Notes: a model not told the origin generated them from the letters alone. DNA of 64,000 nt from Margaritifera margaritifera (GCA_029931535.1 JAQPZY010001558.1:186001-250000), one strand, 5' to 3'; counted from the stretch's first letter, positions 11,000-22,990 are shown. Translations and numbers: made by a program.

Positions 11000-11666
11000 T
11001 ATGAGTCTTTTCATTTTATACTTAACTTTCGCCTATGATTGTAAGTTGTATGGTTATTTGAAAATACATGCTTAACTTTTGTCTAGTTGTTCACATAGTA
11101 CTTTCATAGACATTTCGCAATTAGACTCTTGTGACATATGTCAGCTAGGCAAGTATTTTCCCCATTATACTCATATTGTGATGTGACACAGATCATGTAG
11201 GCATGTGTATTTATATACAAATTTGGGTAACGAAATTCATTCCTATTCTAGAATTTCGGTTCTAAAAGATCAGTCTGTAAGGAATCTATTTTAATTGTGT
11301 TGTTGAAATCAGATATAATTTGAGAGGAATTATTTATTTGCAATATTCATGGAAATACAAAAGTGCTGACTCATTTTTGGATTCATACATGATTTGGGGA
11401 TTTATGTGAACTCATTAAAATATATTCTGGATTATATCTTTGTGGTACATCAGGACATTCAAAGCTATTGGAATTCATTCGGAACATTCTTTTATTTTGT
11501 ACTTGTGATTAGGACATTTAGGATTAATTGAAATTTAACCCACAAATTGTATGTGTCTTTTGAATTTTCACTTTAATTGTCTATAAATAAATTGCTTGTT
11601 GATTTTAATTACATTGTTGGGTTCAGTTTCTTTCTGTTACATATTTTAAGACCTAGAGTCGTAACA
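11000..11666 (+). mobile_element. Solo LTR related to the Ty3/gypsy element at 31.5-34.7 kb
   Basis: Seen: strong similarity to the LTR at 34059-34705 over its whole length, including an identical 35-bp block starting GAAATCAGATATAATTTG, shared TTCGGAACATTC, GTGATTAGGACATTTAGG and AATAAATTGCTTGTTGAT, and the same 3' end AAGACCTAGAGTCGTAACA. A TATATA-like motif near 11210 corresponds to TATAAATAG in the other copy. No internal region or primer-binding site follows. Inference: an LTR left by recombination between the two LTRs of a full element. The 5' end is set by alignment and is approximate; no clear target duplication was found. Confidence 0.72.
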
Positions 11667-12179
11667 ATACGGTATTGTAGATGAGATATAATGCAGCTAT
11701 TTGGTAAAGGGAGATAATAAATAGACAGGTATGAGTCTACATTCGCAGTGAAGAGCAACTACGTTTTAATCAATTATGAAAGGTAATCATTATTATATGG
11801 TTCGATAATTTTATTAAATATACAGATATTCACGTGGTTGAATACGTTACAACGAATCAATATTGAAAATAATGCTACATATGTCTACATGTTTCTAATT
11901 GTACACTAAAATAAACAGATTAAATAAGATTATGACATTAGTTTGTATCTAACATGAAAATAAATTAGTAACTCAGTCCACAAGCACCTTTGCTTTCCTA
12001 TTCAAGTCAAAGTATGTTTATAAATTCTCCAGAACTGTAGAATGTATTACGATAGACTTCATTTTAACTGTTGCGATAATTTTAAAGTAAATGACGTATC
12101 AAGAAAAGTATTTGAGGTATTTGTGCTTTGATCGGGAAAGTCCTGTGTTATCTGATAATATCAATCATCTATGGCAGTA

Positions 12180-13010
12180 AATTAAAAAAGATTTTAAAAA
12201 AGAAGATCAAATACAGTGAATAATAAGAATGGTCGACTCAGCAGTCTACCTACATATTACACAAATAAGTGATAAAAGTTTTCCATGCAAAAGGATTTAT
12301 GTCACTCATACAGACGATCAATTTCAGGCAGACATTGTTGACATACAAGGACATACAAATATTTTGACTGTGGCAGGTATTTTTCCCCAAATACGTATGT
12401 GATGAGATAGTGAAGTGCAAGAAAGGGAATATTTATGACGCATCAGAGAAATTTTCAAAAAAAAGTGAAAACCAGGAAACATACAGTTTGATAAAGAGAA
12501 AGAATTTTACAACCGCAGGGTTAAGGAGTTGTTGTAGGAAGAGAATTTCGAATATTTCTCCTCTTATTCGGAAAAGAAAACCTCTGTGATAGAAAGATTT
12601 AATACAATTCGAAAACTAGATGGTGGAAATACTTTACACAAAAGGAACTATAAAATGTATGGACATTTTGCCAAAACTAACTGAGGGATATAAAAGCACT
12701 TATCACATATCAATAGACGTGACTGCAAATTAAAATAGCGATCCAGTCGAGAGGTCAAAATTATAGAGTAACTTTTTCGGTTATATAACAAAAGATGATT
12801 TTGGCACACATGTGGAAAAAATAAGTCAGACAGTTAGGATTTCAAAATATAAATATATATTTGCAAAAAGTATCTACCTAATGTTACAGGACAGATTTTT
12901 AAACTAAACAAGTGATGTTAGGTGACCCTATAAATTGGAAAACTTAAAGGTAGAGAATATTGTGCTGGTGACAAGAAAAGGATTAAAGGATTCATTTAAC
13001 AGTTGGGAGT
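12180..13010 (+). pseudogene. Polinton-type integrase pseudogene
   Basis: Seen, in several frames of the plus strand: a segment with KRIYVTHTDDQFQADIVD at about 12290-12350 (the first acidic residue of the DDE core with its QAD context), FDKEKEFYN near 12490, YSEKKTSVIERFN near 12570-12610 (the catalytic Glu), and a C-terminal VRISKYK near 12830. These appear in the order expected for the retroviral-type integrase of Polintons, which catalyses insertion of the element. Several frameshifts and stops separate them, so no functional product is possible. I do not see the zinc-binding N-terminus. Confidence 0.7.
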
Positions 13011-13839
13011 CAGCTTAAAATATTGTGTTGCTAAAATAAATTATATACATACAATTGGTCAGTCCACAATTCAGAGAACCACTAAAAACTAAAAACAAAC
13101 CAATTTACATTAAAGGATAGATATTGTGTTATTTTGTACAATGAAATAATTCCACTGAAATAATATGTAGACATTAGCTGGTATTACAATAGATCCTTAG
13201 ATGTCAGTAACAATTTATAGTGTCATCAATAGCGAAAGATTAGATATGCATGCTCGGAAATGCTCAACTATACAATTATAGATTTGGGAAAGAACTTTAA
13301 AACTATGGCCAAAGAAAATAGGAATGGTATCTTGCTAGTTTATTTCTTTGACGAGTCATAACAGACAAAAAAAAAAAAGACTTATTGAAGACTTAAACAC
13401 TTTAAACGTTGTGTATGTCACAATTATTTTTGCGAACACTAACAACATCAATTTCAACTGCAAAATATACCAGTAGTAAATAATTGAATACTATCAGATG
13501 TTACAACTGCGAGGAAGAAAATTCCGTCGACTATGTACAAAAATGAAATACAAAATAGCAAAGATGTAAAGAATGTATTAATTTTATAAAATCAAACTGG
13601 TATCGTCATCGAGAAAGTATAAAGGGAAGGAAAAACAATAAGAAAAGAAGTACTTACGAGTGTGGATAAACAGCAACAAGTGGATCCATATACAATCACG
13701 ATAAAAGTAAACTTCATACTAATTTTGTATTGAACAAAGAGCACCACAATAAATGCCTACAACAATTGATTCTCCAATACCAAAAACGGAAAGAAAAAAA
13801 TAACAACCTCTTTCATCCATCTTAAAAACGGGAATTAAT

Positions 13840-14480
13840 AGACTGAACAGAAAAAATAGAACTACAATTATCACCAGAAGACTTCAAGAATTGTTTAATG
13901 GAGCTTTAAATGAGTATACATTTGATGGTTCAAATGTCCAGGATTTGAATTTTTTTTCCCAAAATGTCGAACCATGCTTGAAAAAGATAAGTACATTTTA
14001 GCGATTTTGGTTCTATAAAGGTCGAGCTAGATTTAATGATTGCACTCGTAAAAAGAAAGTAGTCGGACTAATTGGTATGGATTGAAATCATACAACAAAG
14101 GCTTTAAACATCATAAAAATAATGAAGTGCAAAAGGTAATTGATCGGCTATTTGAAAATGCTACACACAAGATTTTGTCATGAAATAAGTCAATATACTA
14201 AGTGGTCTTTACGTAGAATATGTTAGTTAACATTACATGTAGATAAACACCAGTCAATGAGATGAAGAGTATACATGGAATAGCCAACATGACTGAAAAA
14301 CAAAATCGCCATTTAACGTTTAACATAAAGACAATGAATGTTTCTTCTGGGCTGTAGAATCTATGTTAAACCTACCAAGAAATCATCCGTATTGACCATC
14401 AAAACATAACCTTGACATGTATGAATATTGGTGTCATAAATGCCCTATTACAATAAACAACATTGATGAATTGAAATAAC
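13840..14480 (+). pseudogene. Probable Polinton DNA polymerase B, N-terminal region, decayed
   Basis: Seen: on the plus strand, ALNEYTFDGSNVQDLNFF near 13905-13960, and near 14340-14400 an FFWAV fragment followed by LPRNHPY, with DMYEYW and NNIDELK after it in shifting frames. I judge these to resemble the region upstream of the exonuclease domain in Polinton protein-primed family B polymerases. The catalytic polymerase motifs are not found. The assignment relies on remembered family patterns and on the neighbouring integrase and capsid fragments; a translated search would be decisive. Confidence 0.38.
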
Positions 14481-15094
14481 GAGTTAGAATGCCAACAAGG
14501 ACCATAACTCCTTAAAACATAACATCCAGCCTTAAGCTGCAAGTGATTACAAGAAATATATTTTGTGTTCCTCAAATAAAAAATGGGTCTTGTTATTTGG
14601 TGTACCTATACAAGACTTGTGTGACTTTAGAAGTAAGCGCTATTCTCTTAAGACTATATTGACTAGAAAGTGGTATCCAAGGGCACTAAGACATGCGTCA
14701 CCAAACAAAATTTAAAACTCGAAATGTATTCAAATTGTCTTTTCAATCAACATGTTAAGCACCAACAAATTAATTGAATAAGATTGTACCAACATGAGTT
14801 ATACGATATTACTGTAAACAAGGTTGTTTTGTCTGCATACGATGACAAGAGATATTTCGTGGATAATATAAACACACTTTCATATGGTTATTCCACAACC
14901 TTGTAATTATAAGAAATATTCCAGCCTCATTAAACTTTATTTCTTTTGTTTTATTTTAACTTTTCAACTATTTCTTCCATCTTACAACATAATCAAAGAC
15001 GTGCCTGTACTCGAATTGATTCTTGATTCAAATCTTCTGCAATCTTTGTCTTTCCATAGTTTGTAATACCACATGTAATCATGTTACGAGGGTC

Positions 15095-15096
<2 letters not shown>

Positions 15097-15162
<66 letters not shown>
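15097..15162. repeat. (AT)n microsatellite
   Basis: Uninterrupted AT dinucleotide run of about 65 bp inside the Polinton-like region. Confidence 0.97.
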
Positions 15163-15167
<5 letters not shown>

Positions 15168-15861
15168 AAATATCAAATAAAAGCTCTGCGTGTGTGTCAA
15201 AAACGGTGTTAGTTTCTCGATCTGTCGTAAAGGAGGTATCAAAATTCATCTTGTTGATATCCTCGATGTAATCAAGAAAGTCCTCATATAATAATTGATT
15301 GTTATTAAATTTATGCTGGTCCTTTGTGTTGGGCGGTTTTTATTGATGTGCCAAAATCATAAATGGAAAATATCGTGTCCAAAAGAAGAAACAGTTTTAT
15401 GGTTTGATCACCACATCGGATTTTAACACAATTTGCAAATACATTTAATACCTTCACAATCAAACCAACATTCTTTCTATTTATTTAATTGCACTTTAAC
15501 TTGTTCCGTATTTATTTTTTATTTTAGTTTATTATTTTTATTTTTATAGCGAAATAGAAACGTACTTGAAGAAAGGTTATCCCTCTACATTCCATCTGTA
15601 CTATCCTTCATTATTTGATCTGCGCTTTGTTTGGATAATAGAAATCTCATTGCGTTTCTTATATGGATCAATTTGTTGCTGACTTGCGATGTTTTGAGAT
15701 GCATTTACCTTTCGCCTTCCTTCAGGTTTTATAATTATTTCAAAAGCACATGTCACACACGCTTTATATCTTCTTATTCAACTGCACCATTCATGTTACA
15801 TCTGTCACACTAGCCAAAAATACAACCATCTGAAATCTCAAAATATAATTCATCCATTTAT

Positions 15862-16104
15862 TTAAACTAACGTTGTTTCAAACAGAAAATGTTTCATCTG
15901 GATATTCTGGATCTGTACTGTAGCATCTGAAACATAATAAATATACATTTTGTGTGCATCTTCGTTTTCTTTTCTGTTTATCTGCAGGTGTATAACTGCT
16001 TGAACGTTAGCTAATTTATAACCTGTACTATATAATATATTAGCATGTGTAGTTCGCAAATCAATCCAGATGCAATTATTATTATTATAACAAATTATTA
16101 ACAC
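15862..16104 (-). pseudogene. Unassigned fragment downstream of the capsid remnant
   Basis: An 80-codon minus-strand frame that includes IHLQINRKENEDAH and VQIQNIQMKHFLFETTL. It follows the capsid remnant on the same strand. I do not recognise its family; position suggests another structural protein of the Polinton-like element, but it may also be chance. Confidence 0.25.
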
Positions 16105-16299
16105 TTACATTACTGAACTTTGTGTGATTTGTCGTTTGCCGAAGAAATATGTCGTTGCTTCTGTAAACTGTTATTCTAATTTGTAGACTTGAGAATAAAA
16201 CATGTTTGGTAATCCTGGCATAGTAAGTTTTATATTTTCTATTGCTGATTAAAAATCATTTTCCTACATTAGTTTTCTGTGTTTTTCTTACACAGTATA

Positions 16300-17060
16300 G
16301 TCATTAATGAAGCATAACATATTTGCTATGGTCGTATTAGCTACCACATCAATAATTCTCTCTCCAGTGATACGATCAGAAAGGAAAGGAATTCCGTTCC
16401 TGTACTTATCGTTAACAGATTCAGCCATTTAATTTTTGAAACGATCGTGTCGTACTTGAGAGAAATTCCAGAACATAGTCTTTGTTACCACCTTTTATCA
16501 CTACAGAGGCCTTTGCCACCCTAATGGTAAATCCCAAATCCCGAGGAAGACCACAAGGATACAATGGATAGTGATGTGTCAGTATCTGGAAGTCAAATGA
16601 TAGGCTAAATTTATTTCCGTATGCTGCAAACTGCTCAGCTTCTGTAAAAGTGATTTGGGCATTGCCCGCTCCTGAACTTAACTTTTTTAATATATCATTT
16701 ATGATACCTTGCTCTCTTGTCTGCTCTCACAGACGCTGGTAACCACAAATCTGGGTGTATCATGAAAATGCCGAAGTCATTCAACTTGAAAAGTTCGTCA
16801 CTACCATAACAAATGGTTGTCTTTATCGATATTTTTTCTATAATTGTTTACCACTGTATTTTAGCATATCCTTTCACCTTTGCATCCAACAATATTTTTT
16901 TTAAAAATGATCCAGGTGAAATAATGACATCGGGTCCCAAGTTTGGTATTCCCACTAGTAAAAAATTTTCAGGTTTAATTCCACGGGGAGTGTGTGTAAT
17001 ACAGAGATGTGTTTGATTAAGATGTTTAATATCTTGTGGTGTCTTCTATTGTTTGTGAGT
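16300..17060 (-). pseudogene. Probable Polinton/adintovirus-like major capsid protein, decayed
   Basis: Seen on the minus strand: HTPRGIKPENFLLVGIPN (about 17000-16930), FKLNDFGIFMIHPDLWLP (about 16790-16738), a block with SFDFQILTHHYPLYPCGLP (about 16605-16540), and NDKYRNGIPFLSD (about 16425-16380). Their order and spacing fit a double-jelly-roll major capsid protein of the Polinton/adintovirus type, which builds the shell of the presumed virion. The reading frame shifts at least twice and carries stops, so it is inactive. Recognition is by pattern memory and by the nearby integrase. Confidence 0.5.
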
Positions 17061-17308
17061 TATACATTTCCCATAAGCTGCCATCTTGGAGAATTATTAA
17101 GCGCAAGAGAAACCTGTAACCAATATAAACACTAACACCAATTAATGGTCAATAAATACCTATTTATATTATACCATTAAAAAAAATCAATACATTTATG
17201 TTGTCTATATTTCTCGAAAGTATCATCAGGGTGAGTAGATGCTCACAGAGTAAATCATCATCTAAATTAATTTTTAGAAAGACGAGTATCCATTGTTATC
17301 TCATTCTT

Positions 17309-17570
17309 TCATTCATGTAGGCAAGTGTCTTTGCCTAGTTCTCGTCGAACTTTTCCTATGCAATTCTTTGATGGGTTATCGTGTCTAATAATTGCATCAT
17401 TCGGGTCAAAAAATTGAAGCTGTAATTTACTTTCAATGAATGGTAGACCTTTAGGCATTGCACCACCACTAACATCTACTGCTGCTGAAATTGTAGTATT
17501 TAATGGTAACAAATTTGAATACTGATTCCTGATTATATCTTGTAATAAAATGGAGAAAGCCCTTTCAATT
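17309..17570 (-). pseudogene. Unassigned fragment upstream of the capsid remnant
   Basis: A minus-strand frame with ISAAVDVSGGAMPKGLPF and LQLQFFDPNDAIIRHDNP. It extends upstream in frame past the first Met (about 85 codons in all). It lies just 5' of the capsid-like remnant and on the same strand. No family was recognised. Being uninterrupted and of non-repetitive composition, it may be a real relic gene of the element. Confidence 0.3.
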
Positions 17571-18451
17571 TCAATCTAAAAAATAAATTATTGTCCTCTA
17601 CTATATAGTATTTACGTGATTCTCAGACGCTGTAAAGATCGTTTTCTTTTTTAAAGTCTGTTGTGTGATTGTTGATCTCTAATCCAATTTGAAATATTAT
17701 ATGAATTATAGTAGGTAATTGATCAGTTTTTTCAAGATTTAAGTTGAATAAAAAAATTGTTTATAATCTATTTCTTTATTTGAATGAATGACATATTGCT
17801 GCAATTATCTTTTGTGTGCATTTTGTGTTTAACAAAATTTGATGAAGCATAGTTAAAACCTTAACTGGTAGCTAATGTCTCAGATATAATTTCAGGTTTT
17901 AAAATAGAGAATAACCCTATTGCTTCTATATGCTCAGTATGAGGTATCGTAGAAATAACAATGCTAATATATTTTATTTATTTTAACACTAATTCCCTTG
18001 TTTTCACGACTAGACAATTAAATATATCAAGATAATTTAAATAAACTAAATTTGTTATTGTACAAAACATCTATATGAATGCTATATGAATAAGCAGTGT
18101 ACAAAATTAAAGAAAAGTCAACAAGACATCTATACATTATTCGTTTTCACCATATGCAGCACTTCCTTCATTGACTTTATTCATGTAAATTTCAAGGTTG
18201 TAAAAACATCTGAAATTAAAACAGCCCTTGTTTCATGCTTGTCGTTTATGTAGTAGAAGAATAAAATATATTATCTTTGAGTTCATCGAAAATATTGAGA
18301 TACACCAAAGCCAAATATATTATTTGCATTAAACGGATAGTTTACCGTGTATGTTTTCAATTGCATTGGTAAAATATATTCCTTTCTCAGTGAGCCCACC
18401 ATTTTGTCTGACAGCTCTAAATTTATGTTGAGTAAATCAAACAATTAAGAG

Positions 18452-18781
18452 TTATAAATTTTCCATTTTCATTGTATTCTTTATTTCCGTTATCAAAAAT
18501 GACTTTCTGTGTGCTGTCAGCTTTTCCAAAATGTATTTCTCTTTTAATTTCTCCTCCAAAAATGACCCTTTTAAACTGCACAGTATCTTGAATATCTGTA
18601 TATTTTTTTTTTTATTCCTGACTGCATTCTTTATCCCCTTGTGCCTATTATGCTCAACAACTATCAAATTAAATAACTCGTGATTAATCTCATTACCACT
18701 TATTGTCTCGCTTGTCAAGTAGTTAATAATGTTTGTCATGGCATTGGGAATACTTAATGTCATTGCATTATATATGAACAA
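18452..18781 (-). pseudogene. Unassigned 109-codon frame in the Polinton-like region
   Basis: An open minus-strand frame rich in Lys, Ile and Asn (for example FLEEKLKEKYILEKL, helical in character). No domain recognised. It is longer than most random frames nearby, and lies on the same strand as the capsid remnant. It could be an element gene or chance. Confidence 0.25.
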
Positions 18782-18811
18782 AAATGTACTCGGGTTTCAT
18801 TACCACGTACA

Positions 18812-19760
18812 ATGTTATCCGAGGTGGTTGTTGTTTACAGCCGTGATTATTTCAAAATATTGAGTTCGGTTCACCCACTGCTACACGCGCAAAGTGCCTG
18901 TAGTGATAAACCCGATTACCTGGAGTTCCATTGCCGTGGATTTGACCATAACCAGGGTACTTATAGAGTAAACTATCGCTGTATTATCACAATACAGATG
19001 AGTTTTGTCAGGAAACTGTCCAATTTACGGAAGCAATCTTCAGCTATAGAGCTGTTTCACGAGGAGTTGTAGAATTCTGTTGGGTTTTGTATGACTGGGA
19101 TGCTGCTGTCGGTGGTAACGTTGGCTCAGAAGACAGTACTGGTTTACTCACAGTGAGGGGCCAATGGTTCGGGACCAACGTTCTGCAGGAAAAAGGTTTC
19201 TCGATGGATCCTTCGACAGACTGTGAGGAGCGGGCCATGCGTGGTTTTTCCGCGACTATTCCGACGAGAGCTGTGGAACCGGAAATACATCGTGATCGTC
19301 GACTAGACTCTACGAGATACATATGTTCAATTTTTGAATCAATATAATTCAATATCGCTGTATGGTTGAAAACAAAATTATATATACATCTTACTTGTTG
19401 ACGAACAATACATTGTTCATATTTGTTTATAAATTTTATACATTGATCTCTCTGGTGATTGATCCATATATCAATCATATTTGTTTATAAGTTCCATACG
19501 TTGATTCTCGTTTGATTACTCGTTGAAGTTACATGCTCTGATTAGTTCCATTTAGGAATGATATCATTTTCGTATATCCTTTGTTGAACTCTGTACACAT
19601 CATTCTGTTAAAACCAGGTTTGAACTTTATGTGCAAGTGCATGATGTCAGTTTCATTCATTGTTCAATTACATTATAAATAAACATCTCATACATGAACG
19701 TGTGTTCAGTGTGTTCGCTAGATCCAATCCCAACCTGGCTTCATCCTGTTACAAGGTTTA
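18812..19760. other. Unrecognised CpG-richer segment inside the intron
   Basis: About 18810-19350 has noticeably higher GC and CpG content than its surroundings, with overlapping open frames on both strands (86, 86 and 144 codons) that show no domain. 19680-19760 ends in a motif-rich stretch. It may be a younger insertion within the Polinton-like remnant. No function can be supported. Confidence 0.3.
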
Positions 19761-20366
19761 ACTTACTTATAGCAGAAGCTAATGTATGATCCACTAGAAC
19801 CACAAGTTACCATCTTACAGCTAATACAAATTCCAGAGGAAACAGAGATGCAATCAATGAACATAAATTGACCATATGCCCAGCAGATAAGAAAAGCAGA
19901 CTACAAAAGATAATTACCACAAAAGATTTCATAGAATTACCTGCAGAGCACAGATTATTTAACTCCGAAAGAAGAAAGAGAACTAAGAGTTTGTGTAGAT
20001 TCTGTAACAGATAGAGGTCATAATAAAATATATCGGCAAATAAACAGATGCAACAAAATGTTTATTTGAAAAATTAATTTCAAAACTGTTTAAAGTAAAA
20101 AGAACAGACAGTTCAACATTTAGCAGATCCCAAGTGCAATTCTAAAGACAACATTAACAAAAATAAATTCGAAAGTTGGAAAAAAAATTAACATTAACTG
20201 AAAGGTTAAAAAGATTGCTTAAAGAGAAAAGTGTGGCAATCGCTATGGTTATTACAGATACAGGTATGACTATAGCAACCGTTGGACTGTCCAATGTAAA
20301 TTTGGTAAAGGTTTAGTAGATGGTGGAAGAACAAGTGCTGCTGGTGGTGGTAGCGGAAACAACAGC

Positions 20367-20624
20367 ATGGAGTCATTTGTTGACAAAGTCAAACAAGGCA
20401 TGAAAAATATTGCCAACTATTTGTTTGAGCTATCCAAAAATGCAGTAGCAGCACTGTCTGGTATCATTGGCAGCATAATACGCTGGTGTTTAATAACAGC
20501 TGGACATGTTTATCTTTTCCTGGCTGATCATGTCATTTTCCTTATTTTAGTATTAGTTGGCTTGTTGCTTGCAGTTTTGATCATAGGTGTAGACACGGCA
20601 ACAAAAAGGCTTCAAAATTATTAA
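20367..20624 (+). CDS. Small membrane protein of the Polinton-like element
   Basis: Seen: an intact 85-codon frame. An amphipathic N-terminal half (MESFVDKVKQGMKNIANY) is followed by a long hydrophobic stretch AGHVYLFLADHVIFLILVLV continuing GLLLAVLIIG, then a basic tail ATKRLQNY. In frame upstream, LVDGGRTSAAGGGSGNN precedes the Met, so the true start may be earlier. It is the only open, non-repetitive frame of this kind in the region. Inference: small membrane or minor virion proteins are common in Polintons and adintoviruses; I cannot name a family. No polymerase II promoter or splice sites of a host gene are evident. Confidence 0.4.
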   Translation: MESFVDKVKQGMKNIANYLFELSKNAVAALSGIIGSIIRWCLITAGHVYLFLADHVIFLILVLVGLLLAVLIIGVDTATKRLQNY

Positions 20625-20819
20625 CCTATTCCAAAAAGTTAATTATTCCAGCTCCTGCAGCCATCATCATGATTATAAAGGTTTGTTTGTTTGTTTTATG
20701 AGCTTTGTTTTTTAAACTATGTGCAGTTGTAATTACAAGACTGTCACTACTGATGTCCTTCTGATCTAGATCATTTTTACCCATATTTTCTTCTTATATT
20801 CCTTTTTCTATCTTTTGAC

Positions 20820-22360
20820 GAATTGCTTTGGACTGCTAATCAGCTGCTGGAATCATATTATTTACCACATCAGAATTTATAGTAGCATTTGTACATAGTT
20901 TAAAGCTACCTGCTAACTTTTTCAAGTTGCTATAAAAAACAAAAATGCTATTCATTCTCATTGCCATATCACTGGACAACAAAAATATACCATAACCACC
21001 AGCAACAAGTTATTGTCCAACTTTTGAATCTGAAATATAATGCTGGAATTTCATCATCATGTTTTCATATGAGTGATAACCTTTCTCCCCTAAAATCAAT
21101 TTCTCCATTAACTTTTCTGCTGTGTCTTGAATAGTAGAAATGGACTGTGTAATATATGTTCTGTTTTTAACCTTAGTACGTAAAATACAGATTAAATATG
21201 ACCCGATACTCTGATTTAATCTAGCTATTCTCTATCTCTTCTGTGAATCCTTTACTGTGGGATAAAAGGAAGTATACTTGTTACCATTGAGATAATTTCA
21301 TCAGCTGACAATCTTATTCAAATATTCAACAGTACCTGCTCTCATAGTCTTAATGATGCTCATAAGCTTATAACACATCAGCAACTGTAAGTTCTGTAAA
21401 ACACTGATGTATCGTTTTACGTTCGTCATGTCCATTATCAATGAAGCATTTATTTTTCCCATTACTGTATCTCCAATCATGATTTGGTTGAATGCTCACC
21501 TTATTACAGATTATGTTAATTGTTTTCATATTTATGTTGTTGTTGATAGCATTAAAAGCTTTTAAATCAGGCAAAGGTATTGCACATTCAAACAACAGTT
21601 TTTAAATCTGAAGTAAGCATGAAATCCTCATACTGACTTTACTAAATCGGGTAAACTATGATCTGTTAGATGCCAATAATTGGTACTCCAATTCCAGCTG
21701 TTGCAATCCACAGTGCCCAATTAAGCTGATTCTGATAATGTTTCATACCACACTGTGCTCTTAATCTAGAGAGTCATCACTGTCAAATCTTATAGTATAG
21801 TTATCAAAAACGTTTAATGGCTGAAATAATCTTTCACAGTGAAGTGTATTTTTCATCTCTTTAAATATTTGTGCAGTAGTTACAAGACAAAGGATATGTT
21901 ACAGTGTTTGTTAATTTCTTAAAGCTTAAGCCCATTATGTAATTGTCACATATTTTCATACATGAACTAAACCATAAACTTTGTTGCTTGTTTATTTTCC
22001 TCTTTAAGTCGTTTGCATAATTCCTCTTGAGCTTTATTATCTCTCAGTTTCATGCATCCATTCTTGTAATTCTCAATTTTCTTTTCTATATCTTTGAGTT
22101 TTCTTCTTTATACTTTTGGTATACTTTTGTTTTGTAATGTTTATTAAACGATATATATTGTTCATCCTACCACACATACAGTTGAACCCTTGCATCATCA
22201 TTGATTTCCGATATGTGATATTAAGCAATTGAATATCAGCGATAACTTTTATGTTTATATGCACAAAGTTGACATAGTTTGTACTTTCTTCGATGTTTTC
22301 CCAACTCTTCTATTTTTTCTCTCTTTTGCAGATGTAATATTTTACAGTTTCAATGTATTT
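20820..22360 (-). pseudogene. Long unassigned gene remnant of the Polinton-like element
   Basis: Minus-strand coding-like segments follow one another over about 1.5 kb with frame changes: a Lys/Glu-rich stretch with RLKEENKQQ (about 22020-21960), WALWIATAGIGVPIIGI (about 21720-21670), then the open frame at 21595-21368 (PDLKAFNAINNNINMK, HDWRYSNGKNKCFID), and SIIKTMRAGTVEYLNKI with IISMV and LPFIPQ (about 21365-21250). The hydrophobic GIGVPIIGI segment and coiled-coil-like start suggest a membrane-active or virion protein. I cannot assign it; it lies between recognised element genes and is broken by stops. Confidence 0.4.
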
Positions 22361-22512
22361 ATCAAAAGAAAAAAATTACAATAGCCTTTGTAGCAGAAAT
22401 TAATAGTATTTGCAACAGTCCTTTTTACTGATACACTTTCATATTTTGAAAGGCAAAGCCCTCATTATAAGTGGCTCCAATAGCTTAAAGTGGGATGTGT
22501 GTGTGTGTGTGT

Positions 22513-22695
22513 GCTAGCTTGGTTGGTAGAACATCAGACTCGTAATCCAAGGTCGTGGGCCCGATACCCACCCAAGTCAGCCAGGGGGCGACTGCTTCGA
22601 TGTGTCCTTGGGAAAGGCACTTAGCTCCCATTTCATCATCATCATATAGCCAAATAATGTGTTAAGAGTGCCGTTAAACCAACAAACTTAATGCA
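22513..22695 (+). mobile_element. tRNA-derived SINE, copy 1
   Basis: An A-box-like TAGCTTGGTTGGTAGAACA, a tRNA-like anticodon arm with CTCGTAA, and a B-box-like GGCCCGATACCC are followed by a body containing GTGTCCTTGGGAAAGGCAC and GTTAAGAGTGCCGTTAAACC. The head is tRNA-shaped but the sequence continues beyond the acceptor, and a second copy exists at 36 kb. So this is a SINE, not a tRNA gene. The body block resembles a conserved SINE module shared among aquatic animals. Confidence 0.75.
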
Positions 22696-22895
22696 AGTGG
22701 GTGGGAATCATCAACAATCTTACTACTATCCAGAAACAGGCATTTAGTATTCTTATAAACTGTATAAAGTATCTTTTTTATTTTATAAAATATCTTATAA
22801 AATGTATACGAAATAATTTATGAGATATAATATAAACTTTATAAGATATCTTAAACTTTATTTTATCTTATAGATTAAGTAAGATTTCATTAAGC

Positions 22896-22903
<8 letters not shown>

Positions 22904-22990
<87 letters not shown>
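22904..22990. repeat. (AT)n microsatellite
   Basis: Uninterrupted AT run of about 85 bp. Confidence 0.97.

Larger units (their letters stand above)
11667..22360. mobile_element. Shattered Polinton/Maverick-like DNA transposon (approximate extent)
   Basis: Seen: remnants of several element genes on both strands over about 10 kb: a retroviral-type integrase (plus), probable polymerase B N-terminal region (plus), probable double-jelly-roll major capsid protein (minus), a small membrane protein (plus) and longer unassigned fragments (minus). Known: this combination defines Polinton/Maverick elements and the adintovirus-like viruses related to them, usually 15-20 kb with long terminal inverted repeats. 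All genes carry stops and frameshifts except the small membrane frame. Not found: terminal inverted repeats, ATPase Walker A motif, cysteine protease. Inference: an old, inactive insertion in the intron; limits are set by the outermost recognised fragments. Confidence 0.62.

Noticed and set aside
19044..19478. 144-codon minus-strand frame as a gene
   Set aside because: Overlapping plus-strand frames are equally open, no domain is visible, and the C-terminal Pro/Ser/Thr richness has no supporting context.
22513..22590. tRNA gene with CGT anticodon
   Set aside because: Boxes A and B are present but the sequence runs on into a SINE body shared with the copy at 36.4 kb and acceptor-stem pairing is not evident.
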